DNA of 64,000 nt, from assembly GCF_001667185.1 (NCBI RefSeq), contig NZ_LZIC01000030.1:124001-188000 (forward strand), written 5' to 3'. A model generated the notes under the pieces. That model made no database searches and was not told where the DNA came from. It saw only the letters and a program-made list of their open reading frames with translations. Every line of letters starts with the position of its first letter. Position 1 is the stretch's first letter. Below, piece by piece: positions 1 through 10,262 of the stretch. Origin of the DNA: Mycobacterium sp. 852002-50816_SCH5313054-b. GTDB taxonomy: Bacteria; Actinomycetota; Actinomycetes; Mycobacteriales; Mycobacteriaceae. Position numbers and translations under genes: made by a program.

Positions 1-902
1 ATGCGCAGCGACAGCCCCGCGGCCGCGCAGCGCTGCATGGCGAGCTCCCGCAACCGCGAGTTTGCGGCCACTCCCCCGCCGATCAGCAGGGTCGAGACGC
101 CCAGCGCGGTCGCCGCGCGGACCGCCTTCATGGTGAGCACGTCGGCGACGGCCTCCTGGAAGCCGGCGGCGATGTCGGCCGCGCGGAAGTCGGGATGGCT
201 CGCGTGGCTTTCCATGTAGCGGGCGACCGACGTCTTGAGCCCGGAGAAGCTGAACGCGTACGCGTCGTCGGACGGGCCGGTCATCCCGCGCGGGAACGCG
301 ATGGCGTCCCTATCACCGGTGCGGGCCAGGTCGTCGAGCACCTTGCCGCCCGGATACCCCAGGCCCAGCAGCCGAGCCACCTTGTCGTAGGCCTCGCCGG
401 CGGCGTCGTCGACGGTGCTGCCCAGCTCGACGATCGGTTCGCCGAGGGACCGCACGTGCAAAAGGTGGGTGTGCCCGCCGGATACCAGCAGCGCCACGCA
501 CTCGGGTAGCGGCCCGTGCTCGTAGACGTCAGCGGCCAGGTGCCCGCCCAGGTGGTTGACGGCGTAGAACGGCACGTCCCAGGCGGCCGCGTACGCCTTG
601 GCCGCGGCGACTCCCACCAACAGGGCGCCGGCCAGCCCGGGCCCGATGGTGGCCGCGACAACGTCCGGTTTTTGGTCCGGCTTGTCCAGGCCGGCGGCCG
701 CCAGCGCGCGGCGCATGGCGGGGCCCAGCGCCTCGAGGTGCGCGCGGGAGGCGATCTCGGGGACGACGCCGCCGAAGCGGACGTGTTCGTCGACGCTGGA
801 GGCGACCTCGTCGGCGAGCAGGGTCACGCTGCCGTCATCACCGAGGCGCGCGATGCCGACTCCCGTTTCGTCGCAGGAGGTTTCGATGGCCAGGACGATC
901 AT
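1..902 (-). CDS. tsaD: TsaD, tRNA N6-threonylcarbamoyltransferase (C-terminus cut by window edge)
   Basis: TsaD transfers the threonylcarbamoyl group from TC-AMP to A37 of ANN-decoding tRNAs (t6A synthesis) in the cytoplasm, with TsaB and TsaE. The frame opens with [18 protein letters not shown], the usual N-terminus. It contains the metal-binding HxxxH (His117 and His121, in NHLGGH) and the LVSGGHTH nucleotide-site motif. About 300 of the usual 340-350 residues are present and the 3' end lies outside the window. The ATG overlaps the stop of rimI by 4 nt (ATGA), so translation is probably coupled. It is the last visible gene of a minus-strand operon equivalent to Rv3419c-Rv3423c. Confidence 0.95.
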   Translation of the reverse strand, partial: MIVLAIETSCDETGVGIARLGDDGSVTLLADEVASSVDEHVRFGGVVPEIASRAHLEALGPAMRRALAAAGLDKPDQKPDVVAATIGPGLAGALLVGVAAAKAYAAAWDVPFYAVNHLGGHLAADVYEHGPLPECVALLVSGGHTHLLHVRSLGEPIVELGSTVDDAAGEAYDKVARLLGLGYPGGKVLDDLARTGDRDAIAFPRGMTGPSDDAYAFSFSGLKTSVARYMESHASHPDFRAADIAAGFQEAVADVLTMKAVRAATALGVSTLLIGGGVAANSRLRELAMQRCAAAGLSLR

Positions 903-1369
903 GAGCGGGACTCCCTGCGCATGGTGTACGCGTCGGCGCCGCTGACCCGGTAGTAGCGCCGGCGCAGGCCGATCTGCTCGAACCCCGTGCTGCGGTACAG
1001 CGCGATGGCCGCTTCGTTGTCGGTGCGCACCTCCAGGTAGACGGCGCCGCCGTCGGCGAAGGCGAGCAGCTCGTCGAGCAACCGGCGGCCGATGCCCCGG
1101 CCCTGATAGCCCGGGTCCACCCCGATGGTGTGCACCTCGTACTCGAACGGCGGCGTGCGGCCCAGCCGCGAGATGCCGGCGTAGCCGACGAGCCTCCCGG
1201 CGACGCGCGCACCCACGTAGTGGTTGTGCTTGGCGGCCAGTTCCCGGTTGAACGCGACCGCGGGCCACGGGTCGTCGCCGGGGAACAACTGGGCCTCCAG
1301 CTCGGCGCAGCGCTCGGCGTCGGCGGGCGTCAACGCGCCGAGGGTCACGGGCTCGCTGCAGGCAGTCAC
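899..1369 (-). CDS. rimI: RimI-type GNAT N-acetyltransferase
   Basis: A 156-residue GNAT acetyltransferase that probably acetylates the N-terminal alanine of ribosomal protein S18 and other N-termini; mycobacterial RimI has relaxed specificity. The acetyl-CoA loop is visible as [14 protein letters not shown] (Q/RxxGxG/A type), followed by the C-terminal beta strand with [20 protein letters not shown]. The GTG start at 1369 was chosen because it overlaps the tsaB stop by 4 nt and puts the first strand in the usual place. A longer in-frame extension exists but runs through tsaB. It lies between tsaB and tsaD, the normal actinobacterial order. Confidence 0.9.
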   Translation of the reverse strand: MTACSEPVTLGALTPADAERCAELEAQLFPGDDPWPAVAFNRELAAKHNHYVGARVAGRLVGYAGISRLGRTPPFEYEVHTIGVDPGYQGRGIGRRLLDELLAFADGGAVYLEVRTDNEAAIALYRSTGFEQIGLRRRYYRVSGADAYTMRRESRS

Positions 1370-1995
1370 CGGGGGGCCGCCAGGGGTTTTGCGTCGGGGC
1401 GGCGGAGATAGAGCGCGACGAGTGGGAGCGGGCGCTCCGACCAGTCGGGTACCGCCGCGACCAGGCCGGCGGGCGTGGGGTGGGCGGGCCCGCTGATCGG
1501 CAGGCCGAACAGCGCCGCGTGCTCGGGCGAGCCCGCCACCGCGCGCGCCGGTCCGGGGTCGACGTCGGCGGGGGCGTTGACTCCCGGTCCCGCCGTGCGG
1601 GACCCGTCGCGGTAGCGGGCCCAGTAGACCTCGCGGCGGCGGGCGTCGGTGACCACCAGGACGTCGCCGGTGGTGCGCACCCCGATGGCGTCCAGGCTGC
1701 ACACCCCGCGCACCGGGATGCCCAGCGCGTGCCCGTAGGCGGCGGCCGTCGCCATCCCGGCCCGCAGCCCGGTGAAGGGGCCCGGCCCGCAACCCACCAC
1801 GACGGCATCGAGGTCGGCCATCGTCAGCGCGGCGTCGGCGAGGGCGGCGAGAACGTTGGGCGTCAACCGCTCGGCGTGCGCGCGGGCGTCGACGGTCACC
1901 CGCTCGGCCAGCCCGGTGAGGACGCCGCGCTCCAGACCTACCAAGCCGGCCGTGACGGCCGGAGTCGAAGTGTCCAGGGCGAGAACGAGATTCAC
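1366..1995 (-). CDS. tsaB: TsaB, t6A biosynthesis scaffold protein
   Basis: A 209-residue ASKHA-fold paralogue of TsaD. It forms the TsaB-TsaD heterodimer needed for t6A37 synthesis and has no catalysis of its own. The N-terminus [17 protein letters not shown] and the segment [18 protein letters not shown] are the family hallmarks. It lacks the TsaD metal histidines, as expected. The GTG start at 1995 overlaps the tsaE stop by 4 nt, and the 3' end overlaps rimI by 4 nt. Four successive stop/start overlaps indicate one polycistronic message. Confidence 0.92.
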   Translation of the reverse strand: MNLVLALDTSTPAVTAGLVGLERGVLTGLAERVTVDARAHAERLTPNVLAALADAALTMADLDAVVVGCGPGPFTGLRAGMATAAAYGHALGIPVRGVCSLDAIGVRTTGDVLVVTDARRREVYWARYRDGSRTAGPGVNAPADVDPGPARAVAGSPEHAALFGLPISGPAHPTPAGLVAAVPDWSERPLPLVALYLRRPDAKPLAAPR

Positions 1996-2456
1996 GGGCG
2001 CCCCCACTCCCAGGTGGCGATCCGCACGTCGGAGTGGCTGACCCGCTCCAAACGGATGTCCAGGTGCCGCTCGGCGAGGCGTTCGGCGAGGCCCTCGCCC
2101 CATTCGACCACGACGACGGCGTCGTCGAGATCGGTGTCGAGGTCCAGGGAGTCGAGCTCACCCAGCAGGTCGGCGCGGCCCTGGTCGAGGAGCCGGTACA
2201 TGTCGACATGGATCATCGCCGGCGCGCCGCACCGCCGCGGCCGATGCACCCGGGCCAGCACGTACGACGGCGACGTGACGGGGCCGTCGACGTCCATCGC
2301 CGCGGCAATCCCCTTGGCCAGCACCGTTTTTCCCGCCCCGAGCGGGCCGGAGAGCACCACCACGTCGCCGGCCCGCAGTTCCCGGCCCAGCTGCGAGCCC
2401 AACGCGACGGTGTCCTCGACGCGCTCGCACGTGGCCGTGCCGACGGTCTCAACCAC
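1992..2456 (-). CDS. tsaE: TsaE, t6A biosynthesis ATPase
   Basis: A 154-residue P-loop ATPase that drives turnover of the TsaB-TsaD complex. The Walker A motif GPLGAGKT is near residues 37-44. The VTSPSYVLA segment and the IHVDMYRL strand follow in the usual order, ending with VVVEWGEGL. The start is GTG. Its first 8 nt overlap the end of the upstream alpha/beta hydrolase gene, which suggests that gene belongs to the same transcript. Confidence 0.92.
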   Translation of the reverse strand: MVETVGTATCERVEDTVALGSQLGRELRAGDVVVLSGPLGAGKTVLAKGIAAAMDVDGPVTSPSYVLARVHRPRRCGAPAMIHVDMYRLLDQGRADLLGELDSLDLDTDLDDAVVVVEWGEGLAERLAERHLDIRLERVSHSDVRIATWEWGRP

Positions 2457-3564
2457 GGCGCCGCAACCGTTCCTTCAACCGCCGGTATCGCAGGGTCATC
2501 TCGCCCGGGACGGCCCGGTGGACGAGCCGGACCAGCCCGTCGTTGATGGCTTCCGGTTTGTCCAGCAGCGCCAGGTGACTGGCCCCGGCGACGATGACCA
2601 GCTCCGACCGCGGCAGCGAGGCGGCCATCTTGCGCGAGTATTCGTCCGGCGTGAGCAGGTCGTGGTCGCCGCACGCGATCAGGGTCGGCACCTTGAGCAA
2701 TGTCCACAGCCCGGCGGTCTCGTCGTGCTTTTCCAGGGCGTCCAGGAAGCCGACCATGGTGGCGATCGGGGTGGCGTTCATCATCCGCTGGGAGAACGCG
2801 TCCAGGCTCCGGCTGACCTGCAGGTCGCTGTAGGACGCGGCCCGCAGGATCGGGCCGATCAGCGACCGCGACACGTTACGGCCGCGGTGCATCAGCTTGG
2901 GCGCGGAGCGGGCGGTGAACCGGAAGGCTTCCAGCGCCGGGTTTTTCAGGATCTCCCCCAGCGGCGACCGGGTGACCCCTTCGGCCGCAGAGGAAATGAT
3001 TGCGGCGCCGACGATCCGGCGTCCGTACTGGTAGGGAAATTGGCGGGCGTGCGACAGCACCGTCATGCCACCCATCGAATGGCCGACCAGCAGGACCACC
3101 CCACGGGGTGCAACGGCACTCAGCACCGTTTCCAAGTCCTCGCCGAGTTGGGTGAGCGTGTAGGTCTCCGCCGCGCCTTCGCCGGACCGCCCGTGCCCGC
3201 GCTGGTCGTAGAACACCATCCGGACCGGCGGCGCCAGCCGATCGGGCAGCCGGGTCCGCTGGAAGTGGAACGCCCCCGTCCGCAGGCAGAAGCCGTGGAC
3301 GAAGACCATGGTCACCTGCGCGTCCACCGGACCGGCCTCTCGGACGGCCAACGGCACCCCGTCGGGGGTGGTGACCACATAACCGCGGTCGCGGTCCAGC
3401 GTATCGAAATCCTCACCCGCGTAGGGGTCTTCGAGGGCGGCGGCACGCTGGGTCATCGACCGACGGGCGGAGGCTCCGACGATGGTGGCGACGGCGGTCA
3501 CCCCGGCACCCCCCGCAAGCCAGGCCTTTTCCCTCTGCCGCCTGCGGGTTTTATCCGGGCTCAA
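2449..3564 (-). CDS. Alpha/beta hydrolase with N-terminal membrane-proximal segment
   Basis: A 371-residue alpha/beta hydrolase of unknown substrate. A basic N-terminus ([13 protein letters not shown]) precedes a weakly hydrophobic stretch at about residues 15-32 that may tether it to the membrane. The hydrolase core shows the oxyanion HGF motif, YDQRGHG, the nucleophile elbow GHSMGG, the acid in CGDHDLLTP and the catalytic His in [10 protein letters not shown]. All triad residues are therefore present. The chosen start is a TTG inside the last codons of alr (14-nt overlap), so it is uncertain and a downstream start is possible. It sits between alr and the t6A genes and is probably co-transcribed with them. 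Confidence 0.8.
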   Translation of the reverse strand: MSPDKTRRRQREKAWLAGGAGVTAVATIVGASARRSMTQRAAALEDPYAGEDFDTLDRDRGYVVTTPDGVPLAVREAGPVDAQVTMVFVHGFCLRTGAFHFQRTRLPDRLAPPVRMVFYDQRGHGRSGEGAAETYTLTQLGEDLETVLSAVAPRGVVLLVGHSMGGMTVLSHARQFPYQYGRRIVGAAIISSAAEGVTRSPLGEILKNPALEAFRFTARSAPKLMHRGRNVSRSLIGPILRAASYSDLQVSRSLDAFSQRMMNATPIATMVGFLDALEKHDETAGLWTLLKVPTLIACGDHDLLTPDEYSRKMAASLPRSELVIVAGASHLALLDKPEAINDGLVRLVHRAVPGEMTLRYRRLKERLRRRG

Positions 3565-4729
3565 CGGTTTCGGCCTCGCGATAGGTTCTGGTGATCCGCC
3601 CCCGGGGGCTGGTGACCACTTCGTAGTGGATGGTGCCGAGCAGGTCGGCCCAATCTTGTGCGGTGGGTTCGCCGCTGGTGCCGGGCCCGAACAGGATCGC
3701 CTCGTCGCCCTCGGCCACGTCGACCGGTCCGGGACCCAGGTCGACCACGAACTGGTCCATGCAAATCCGGCCGGCGCCGGGCCGGCGCCTGCCGTCGATC
3801 AGCACCTCCAGACGTCCGCCCAGCGAGCGGAACACGCCGTCGGCGTAGCCGATCGGCAGCAGCGCCAGGGTGGTGTCGCGTTGCGCCGTCCAGGTGTGCC
3901 CATAGGACACGCTTTCACCCGCGCGAATCGACTTCACCAGCGCGACGGGACATTTCACCGTCATCGCCGGGACCAGCCCCATGTCGCCGAGCCCGGGAAC
4001 CGGGCTCAGGCCGTACACCGCGATGCCGGGCCGCACCAGGTCGAAGGCCAGGTCGGGCCGCGACATCGTGGCCGCCGAATTCGCCAGGTGAGCAACCTCG
4101 AACCGCACGCCCTCGGCGCGCGCCAGCGCCAGCATGTCGGAAAGCCGTTGGGCCTGAACGTCGTTGATGGGGTTGTCGGGCTGGTCGGCATACACCATGT
4201 GCGACATCAGCCCCCGCAGCCGGACGGCGTCCTCGGCGACGGCCGCGCGCAGCGCGCTCAGCAGCGCCGGATACTGCGCCGGGGCGACGCCGTTGCGGTT
4301 GAGTCCCGTGTCCACCTTGACGGTGACCGTGGCCGTTCGGCCGGTCCGGCGCACCGCGTCGGCCACCTCGTCGAGCTGGCGCACCGAGGACACCGCGATC
4401 TCCACATCGGCCAGCAGCGCCGGCCCGAAGTCGATGCCGGGCGGGTGCAACCAGGCCAGCACCGGCGCGGTGATGCCGTCGGCGCGCAGCACCAGGGCCT
4501 CGTCGACGGTGGCGACGCCCAGCTCCGCCGCCCCGGCGGCCAGGGCCGCCCCGGCGACCCGCGTCGCGCCGTGCCCATAGCCGTCGGCCTTGACGACGGC
4601 CATCACACCCGCGCCGCCGGCGTGCTCGCGCAGCACCCGCACGTTGTGCGCGATGGCGTCCAGGTCCACGACGGCCTCCGCGAGGACGCCGGGCGTCAGG
4701 GATATCGGCGTAACGGCCACGGTTGCCAT
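3551..4729 (-). CDS. alr: Alanine racemase
   Basis: A PLP-dependent racemase that supplies D-alanine for peptidoglycan and is the target of D-cycloserine. The PLP-lysine motif [11 protein letters not shown] lies near residue 43. The C-terminal catalytic tyrosine region is VSYGHTW, and the RICMDQF strand is intact. The 392-residue length fits the family. I chose the ATG at 4729 ([14 protein letters not shown]) rather than an in-frame start 17 codons upstream, because similarity to other mycobacterial Alr begins there. It is the first gene of the operon that runs into the hydrolase and t6A genes. Confidence 0.94.
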   Translation of the reverse strand: MATVAVTPISLTPGVLAEAVVDLDAIAHNVRVLREHAGGAGVMAVVKADGYGHGATRVAGAALAAGAAELGVATVDEALVLRADGITAPVLAWLHPPGIDFGPALLADVEIAVSSVRQLDEVADAVRRTGRTATVTVKVDTGLNRNGVAPAQYPALLSALRAAVAEDAVRLRGLMSHMVYADQPDNPINDVQAQRLSDMLALARAEGVRFEVAHLANSAATMSRPDLAFDLVRPGIAVYGLSPVPGLGDMGLVPAMTVKCPVALVKSIRAGESVSYGHTWTAQRDTTLALLPIGYADGVFRSLGGRLEVLIDGRRRPGAGRICMDQFVVDLGPGPVDVAEGDEAILFGPGTSGEPTAQDWADLLGTIHYEVVTSPRGRITRTYREAETVEPG

Positions 4730-4822
4730 TCTCCCAGAAGTGCCCCAAGTGCCGCCGAGCGTCGACGTGTTACCGCGCATTCGGCCTGATCAGCGCGACA
4801 AGTCGACGTTCGGCGCCAGAAA

Positions 4823-6208
4823 TCAGTGCGCGAAGTGCTGGGCCTCGTAGTGCCCGCCCGGCTTGAGCTTGTCCAGCGACGCCAGCGCGCTGCGGGCGTC
4901 GTCGTGCAGCGCCCGGGCCAGGTCGGCGGAGAGCCCTTCGCGCACCACGATGCGCAGCACCGAGATGTCGGTGGCGTTTTCGGGCATGGTGTAGGCGGGC
5001 ACCTGCCAGCCGTAGCCGCGCAGCTCGTGGGAGAGGTCGAACTCGGTGTAGCCGCAGTTCCTGGCGAGCCGGAAGCTGACCACCGGGATGGCCGAACCGT
5101 CGGAGATCAGCTCGCAATGGTCGCCCACCCGCAGCTGCTCGCCCAGCCAGCGAGCCGTTGACGACAGCGACTGCATGACCTGCGTGTAACCCTCGCGGCC
5201 CAGTCGCAAGAAGTTGTAGTACTGGCCGACCACCTGGTTGCCGGCGCGGGAGAAGTTCAGGGTGAAGGTCGGCATGTCGCCGCCCAGATAGTTCACGTGG
5301 AACACCAGGTCTTCGGGCAGGTACTCCTTGCTGCGCCAGACCACGAACCCGACGCCGGGATAGGTCAGCCCGTACTTGTGGCCGCTGACATTGATCGAGA
5401 CCACCCGCGGCAGCCGGAAATCCCACTTGATTTCCGGGTGCAGGAACGGCACCACGAACCCGCCGCTGGCGGCGTCGACGTGCACCGGAACGTCCACACC
5501 ACCGCCGGCCGCCAGCTTGTCCAGCGCGGCGCAGATGTCGGCGACGGGTTCCAGCTCGCCGGTGTAGGTGGTGCCCAGGATGGCGACCACGCCGATGGTG
5601 TCCTCGTCGACGGCGTCGACGACCTGTTCGGGAGTGATGACGTAGCGCCCCTCCTCCATCGGCAGGTAGCGCGGTTCGACGTCGAAGTAGCGGCAAAACT
5701 TCTCCCAGACCACCTGGACGTTGGACCCCATCACCAGGTTGGGAGTGCGCTTCTCCCAGCCCTTTCCGACCTTTGCCCGCCAGCGCCACTTCATCGCGAG
5801 GCCGCCCAGCATCACCGCCTCGCTGGAGCCGATCGTCGACACCCCGATGGCGCTGAACGGATCGTCGTCACGCAGGTCGTCGGCGTGGAACAGGTCGGCC
5901 ACCATGCAGACGCAGCGCTGCTCGATCGCCGCGGTCGCCGGGTATTCGTCCTTGTCGATCATGTTCTTGTCGAACGTCTCGGCCATCAACTTCCCGGCCT
6001 CCGGGTCCATCCAGGTGGTCACGAAGGTCGCCAGGTTCAGTCGCGAACTGCCGTCGAGCATCAGCTCGTCGTGGATGAAGCGGTAGGCGGTTTCCGGGTC
6101 CATCGACTCCTCGGGCAGCCGCAGCGCCGGCACCGGGGTGGTGAACATGCGGCCGGTGTAGGCCGGGGCGATGGAGTGCGCGGGCACGGACGGGTGGCTG
6201 AGGGTCAC
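4823..6208 (-). CDS. gadB: Glutamate decarboxylase
   Basis: A PLP-dependent group II decarboxylase (461 residues) converting glutamate to GABA and CO2, consuming a proton. The PLP-lysine motif SINVSGHKYG is visible near residue 280, and HVDAASGGF carries the PLP-contacting Asp. The N-terminus and length match bacterial GadA/GadB. The position between alr and nnr is the same as Rv3432c. The start is GTG. It is followed after 29 nt by nnr in the same orientation. Confidence 0.93.
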   Translation of the reverse strand: MTLSHPSVPAHSIAPAYTGRMFTTPVPALRLPEESMDPETAYRFIHDELMLDGSSRLNLATFVTTWMDPEAGKLMAETFDKNMIDKDEYPATAAIEQRCVCMVADLFHADDLRDDDPFSAIGVSTIGSSEAVMLGGLAMKWRWRAKVGKGWEKRTPNLVMGSNVQVVWEKFCRYFDVEPRYLPMEEGRYVITPEQVVDAVDEDTIGVVAILGTTYTGELEPVADICAALDKLAAGGGVDVPVHVDAASGGFVVPFLHPEIKWDFRLPRVVSINVSGHKYGLTYPGVGFVVWRSKEYLPEDLVFHVNYLGGDMPTFTLNFSRAGNQVVGQYYNFLRLGREGYTQVMQSLSSTARWLGEQLRVGDHCELISDGSAIPVVSFRLARNCGYTEFDLSHELRGYGWQVPAYTMPENATDISVLRIVVREGLSADLARALHDDARSALASLDKLKPGGHYEAQHFAH

Positions 6209-6237
6209 GATCGATCCTTTCGTTGGGCGGCTTGGAG

Positions 6238-7653
6238 CTACAGCGTGGCCAGGGCGGCCCGGATGTGCGGGACGATCCGCGACGACGACGTCGGCGCCTC
6301 ACCGGGCCCGGGGTCGGCGGCCGCCAGCGCCGCCGCGCGCGCGTGCACGAAGGCCGCGGCCGCGGCGGCCTCGGCGGGCGGCAACCCCGACGCCAGCAGC
6401 GCGCCGATCATCCCGGACAGCACGTCGCCGGACCCGGCGGTGGCCGCCCAGGACTGCCCGGCGGGATTCAGATACACCGGGCCGCCGGGGTCGGCGATGA
6501 TCGTCACGTTCCCCTTGAGCAGTACCGTCGCGCCGAACATGTCGGCCAGCTTGCGGCACGCGCCGACGCGGTCGTCCCCCGGCGGGTTACCCGCCAGCCG
6601 CGCGAATTCACCGGCATGCGGGGTCAGCACCGTCGGCGCGCTGCGGTTGACGACCAGCTCGGGGTGGGCCGCCAGGATGGTCAGCGCGTCGGCGTCCACG
6701 ATCACCGGCAGGTCGGTGTCCAGCGCGAACCACAGCGCGGCGGCCCCGGTCTCGTCGGTGCCCAATCCCGGCCCCACGACCCAGGACTGCACCCGCCCGG
6801 CCGACGCCGGGGTGGGCGACGCGATCACCTCGGGCCACTGCGCCAGGACCTGCGTGTGCGCGCTGCCGGCGTAGCGGACCATGCCCGAGTGGGTGGCGAC
6901 CGCGGCGCCGGTGCACAGGACGGCCGCGCCGGGATAGGTCGACGAGCCGGCCATCACCCCGGTGACGCCCTGGGTGTACTTGTCGTCGTGCGGGCCGGGC
7001 ACCGGCCAGCGCGCGACGACGTCGGCGGCCTCGAACCCCAACACATCGGTTTTGGGCAGGTCGAGGCCGATGTCGATCAGCTCGACGCGCCCGCAGTCGG
7101 CGAGCGCGTGCACGGGTTTGAGTCCGCCGAAGGTGACGGTCAGCGCGGCGTGCACCGCCGGGCCGGTGATGGCCCCGGTTGCCACGTCGATGCCGCTGGG
7201 GATGTCGACGGCGACGACGGGGATGCCTTCGGCCGCCGCGAAAACCTCGGCCGCCGCCGGCCGCAGCGGACCCGAACCGGAGATCCCCACCACCCCGTCG
7301 ATGACGAGATCCGTTGTGGGCTGGACACTTTCAACGATGCGGCCGCCGGCCTTGCGGAACGCGGCCAGCGCCTTGCGGTGGGTGCGCTCGGGGTTGAGCA
7401 GCACCGCGTCGGCGGCCGCGCCACGGCGGCGCACGTAGGTCGCGGCCCACAGCGCGTCACCGCCGTTGTCGCCGGAGCCGACGACCGCGCACACCCGGCG
7501 CCCGGCCACCCCGCCCGCCCGCGCGGTCAACTCGGCGAGGATCTCGGTCGCCAGGCCGAACGCCGCGCGGCGCATCAGCGCGCCGTCGGGCAGGCTCGCC
7601 AACAGCGGAGCTTCGGCGTCGCGGATGGCGTCAACACAGTAGTAGTGCCGCAT
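6238..7653 (-). CDS. nnr: Bifunctional NAD(P)H-hydrate repair enzyme (epimerase + dehydratase)
   Basis: A 471-residue fusion that repairs damaged NAD(P)HX. The N-terminal half is the NnrE epimerase (GSGDNGGDALWAA, VVAVDIPSGIDVATG). The C-terminal half is the ADP-dependent dehydratase NnrD of the ribokinase-like fold (TPHAGEFARL, then NPAGQSWAATAGSGDVLSG, which carries the catalytic Asp). I chose the ATG at 7653 (MRHYYCVDAIR); another ATG four codons upstream is possible. It corresponds to Rv3433c. Confidence 0.92.
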   Translation of the reverse strand: MRHYYCVDAIRDAEAPLLASLPDGALMRRAAFGLATEILAELTARAGGVAGRRVCAVVGSGDNGGDALWAATYVRRRGAAADAVLLNPERTHRKALAAFRKAGGRIVESVQPTTDLVIDGVVGISGSGPLRPAAAEVFAAAEGIPVVAVDIPSGIDVATGAITGPAVHAALTVTFGGLKPVHALADCGRVELIDIGLDLPKTDVLGFEAADVVARWPVPGPHDDKYTQGVTGVMAGSSTYPGAAVLCTGAAVATHSGMVRYAGSAHTQVLAQWPEVIASPTPASAGRVQSWVVGPGLGTDETGAAALWFALDTDLPVIVDADALTILAAHPELVVNRSAPTVLTPHAGEFARLAGNPPGDDRVGACRKLADMFGATVLLKGNVTIIADPGGPVYLNPAGQSWAATAGSGDVLSGMIGALLASGLPPAEAAAAAAFVHARAAALAAADPGPGEAPTSSSRIVPHIRAALATL

Positions 7654-7673
7654 CACCGCAAGCATTCCATGCC

Positions 7674-9524
7674 CTAGGTGGGCGGGGCGAACGCCTCGGT
7701 CAACCATTCGGTCATCGCCGCGGCCAGCGCTTCGTGATTCTCGCGCTTGACGATCTCGTGGCCGTCGTCGGCGAACAGCAGGTAGCGCACCTCGCGGCCC
7801 GCCTCCCGCAGCGCCGCGACGATCTGCTCGGATTCCCCGACCGGGACGTTGGTGTCGTGGGCGCCGTGTACGACGAGCAACGGCGCGGTCAGGGCGTCGA
7901 CCCGGCGCAGCGGCGACAGCCGCTCCAGCAGTTCGCGGTCGTAGACCGGGTGGCCGTACTCCGGGTAGGCGGCATCGGCGATCCACGGCTCGGTGTTGCG
8001 GTAGAACGTGGTCAGGTCGCTCATCCCGCAGATGGCGACGCCCGCGGCGAACAACTCCGGGTAGAACGTCATGGCCGCCATCGTCAGGTAGCCGCCGTAG
8101 GACCAGCCGGCGCAGCCGATTCGGCCGGGGTCGGCCACCTCGTTGTCCACCAGGAAGCGCACGCAGTCGGCGACGTCATCGATGGCCGCGAACCGCTTCT
8201 CCTTGTTGTCTGCGTGCACGAAGGTGCGTCCCAGCCCGCCGGAGCCGCGCACGTTCGGGGTCAGCACGCTGATCCCGGCGTTGAGCAGATCCGGGAAGAT
8301 CTCGCTGTAGTCGGGCCGCGCCTGCCCCTCCGGGCCGCCGTGCAGGTACACCAAAGCGCCTGAGCCGGAGCCAGTTACGGCCGACCGGTACAGCCACGAC
8401 GGCAGGTTCAGCCCGTCGCGCGCGGTGATCGACTCCAGCGTCGGCCGCGCGGAAAAGCCGCGGGCCAGCGGGCCGCGGCTGGGTTCGTGATCCACGAGTT
8501 GCCATTCCCGGGTGCGCGGGTCGACCAGCTCGACGGTGCGCGGCAGCGCCGGGCCCTGCACGGTCATCGCCACCATCGAGCCGCCGGCGCTCAGCGACAG
8601 CTCCCCGGCCACATCGCCCGGCAGCGGAATCGGTTCCTGAAGTGTGTAGTCGGTGTGGTCGAGGATCTGTAACTCGCTGCGGCCCTGCAGGTTCCAGAGC
8701 AGGGCGACGGTAGACATGTCGGCGCTGACGGCGAACTCGTCGAGGTCGCAGCCCGGGCGCTCGGCCACCACGAAGTAGCTCACGCCGTCCAGCGTGGCGA
8801 TCACCTCGAGCAGCCGGGCATGTTCACAGCCGTTGTCGCTGATGAGCAGCGCGCGGAAGTATCCGTCGGCGCCCACGCCCGGTTTGTACAGCCTGGCGAG
8901 TTCGCCGGTCGGCCCGTAACGCAGGCGGCGGGGATGGTGATCGTCGAGGATCGCGCCGCTGGCCGTCACCGCACCGGGATCGGAAGGCAGCAGAGCGATT
9001 TCGGTGTCCCCGTGCAGCATGACCATTTCCTGGTAGCCGCGCGGCCCGACCCGGATCAGCGCCGCGCCGGCCCACGCGTCGACGAGCCGGGCGCCGGAAC
9101 GGCGGTCCAGCACGGTGCAACCGCCGTCGGCCGGATCGATCAGGCACGACTGCCCCACCCCGTCCTCGCCCGTCAGGATGGCCGCGATCCGGGTGCCGTC
9201 CCACCCGATCAGCTCGGCGGTCCCGTCCTCCTCGCGGTCGGCGCGCCAGGCCATCCGGTCCTCGGGATCGGTGGTGACGACCCAGATCTGGTGGCGGGTG
9301 CCGCCCTCGGGGGCCACCTCGCAGGCCAGCCAGTGACCGTCGGCGGAGTGGACGACCCGCGAGACCGGGCCCTCGACCGGGAGTTCGACGTTCCGCGGCG
9401 CGCTGAACTGGCGGCCGTGCAGGAAGCGCTGCACCGCATGGGGATAGCCGCCGTCGTCGACGAGGTGGGCGAACGCGGTGGCGTCGGGTGACAGCGATGC
9501 GCCGTAGAGCGCGCGAACCCCCAT
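7674..9524 (-). CDS. S9 family prolyl oligopeptidase-like serine peptidase
   Basis: A 616-residue protein with an N-terminal beta-propeller-like region (about residues 1-350) and a C-terminal alpha/beta hydrolase domain of the acylaminoacyl-peptidase/DPP IV group. The oxyanion-side YLHGGPEG, the nucleophile GWSYGG, the Asp segment VVHGAHDTNVP and the His segment DDGHEIVKRENH complete the triad. No signal peptide is seen, so it is probably a cytoplasmic peptidase that trims oligopeptides. The ATG at 9524 (MGVRALYG) was chosen because the longer in-frame extension runs through the neighbouring membrane protein gene. Confidence 0.88.
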   Translation of the reverse strand: MGVRALYGASLSPDATAFAHLVDDGGYPHAVQRFLHGRQFSAPRNVELPVEGPVSRVVHSADGHWLACEVAPEGGTRHQIWVVTTDPEDRMAWRADREEDGTAELIGWDGTRIAAILTGEDGVGQSCLIDPADGGCTVLDRRSGARLVDAWAGAALIRVGPRGYQEMVMLHGDTEIALLPSDPGAVTASGAILDDHHPRRLRYGPTGELARLYKPGVGADGYFRALLISDNGCEHARLLEVIATLDGVSYFVVAERPGCDLDEFAVSADMSTVALLWNLQGRSELQILDHTDYTLQEPIPLPGDVAGELSLSAGGSMVAMTVQGPALPRTVELVDPRTREWQLVDHEPSRGPLARGFSARPTLESITARDGLNLPSWLYRSAVTGSGSGALVYLHGGPEGQARPDYSEIFPDLLNAGISVLTPNVRGSGGLGRTFVHADNKEKRFAAIDDVADCVRFLVDNEVADPGRIGCAGWSYGGYLTMAAMTFYPELFAAGVAICGMSDLTTFYRNTEPWIADAAYPEYGHPVYDRELLERLSPLRRVDALTAPLLVVHGAHDTNVPVGESEQIVAALREAGREVRYLLFADDGHEIVKRENHEALAAAMTEWLTEAFAPPT

Positions 9525-9526
9525 CG

Positions 9527-10234
9527 CTACCCCTCGCGCGAACCGATCCGCCGGAACGCGGCTCGCAGGTGCGCCGGATTCAGCGCCGGACGCTTGCGTT
9601 CCTGCGCCATCGGGTAGAAGCACAGCCCGATGAGGATCGCGGCGAAGTGGCCGATCGCGGTGAAGTTCACGCCGTGGCGGCTCATCGTCAGCAGCGGAAA
9701 ACCGAAGATGACGAACAGCACACCGAGGTAGCCCCAGCGCCAGGGCCGCGCGATGTGATAGGTCAGCACGGCCATCACGCCGACCAGGAAATAGCTGACC
9801 CCGATGTCGCGGGCGTGCACCAGCCGCTCGGAGGCCTCGTGCTCCTCGATCGCGTAGTACAGGATGCCCTCGCCGATATACGTCGCGAGAATGTGGGAGG
9901 TCAATCCGACCGTGAGCCAACGCAATTGGCCGAGCCAGTGTTCGGCCGGCGCGAGGAACAGCGTGAACAGCAGCAGGTACGGTTCCAGGTTCTTGCCGTC
10001 GAGCCACAGCAGGCTGGAGAACAGCACGTCGAGCGGATCGGTTCCCAATGCGTGAATGTTGGTGGAACGGTGCAGCAGCACCGAGTGCAGTTGGCGCCCG
10101 GGCAGTTCGTTCTGGATGATCGTTGTGATCGTCAGGACCAGCAGCCAGGCGTAGGTCAGCGGCGCGGTGATGACGAAGCGCCACACCGCGAGCCAGATGC
10201 GCCGCAGCCGCGTGCTCACCGATGCGTTCGCCAC
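9527..10234 (-). CDS. Rhomboid-like membrane protein (Rv3434c type)
   Basis: A 235-residue integral membrane protein with about six hydrophobic segments. It resembles the rhomboid fold: GVSYFLVG (Ser147) sits where rhomboids have the GxSG nucleophile, and IGHFAAILIG (His196) sits where they have the catalytic His. The usual second Gly after Ser is Tyr here, so activity is uncertain. The start is GTG. Only 2 nt separate it from the S9 peptidase downstream, which indicates co-transcription. It is positionally equivalent to Rv3434c, annotated as a conserved transmembrane protein. Confidence 0.75.
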   Translation of the reverse strand: MANASVSTRLRRIWLAVWRFVITAPLTYAWLLVLTITTIIQNELPGRQLHSVLLHRSTNIHALGTDPLDVLFSSLLWLDGKNLEPYLLLFTLFLAPAEHWLGQLRWLTVGLTSHILATYIGEGILYYAIEEHEASERLVHARDIGVSYFLVGVMAVLTYHIARPWRWGYLGVLFVIFGFPLLTMSRHGVNFTAIGHFAAILIGLCFYPMAQERKRPALNPAHLRAAFRRIGSREG

Positions 10235-10262
10235 AAGTTCAACTGTTGCACGCCCGGCGTTG

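Noticed and set aside
1480..3594. Long plus-strand open frame antisense to tsaB-tsaE-hydrolase
   Set aside because: High G+C content opens antisense frames; the product is Arg/Gly/Pro-rich without motifs and the minus-strand genes explain the DNA fully. The same holds for 5297-6874, 6223-7677, 11539-12987, 17488-18831 and 56420-57811.
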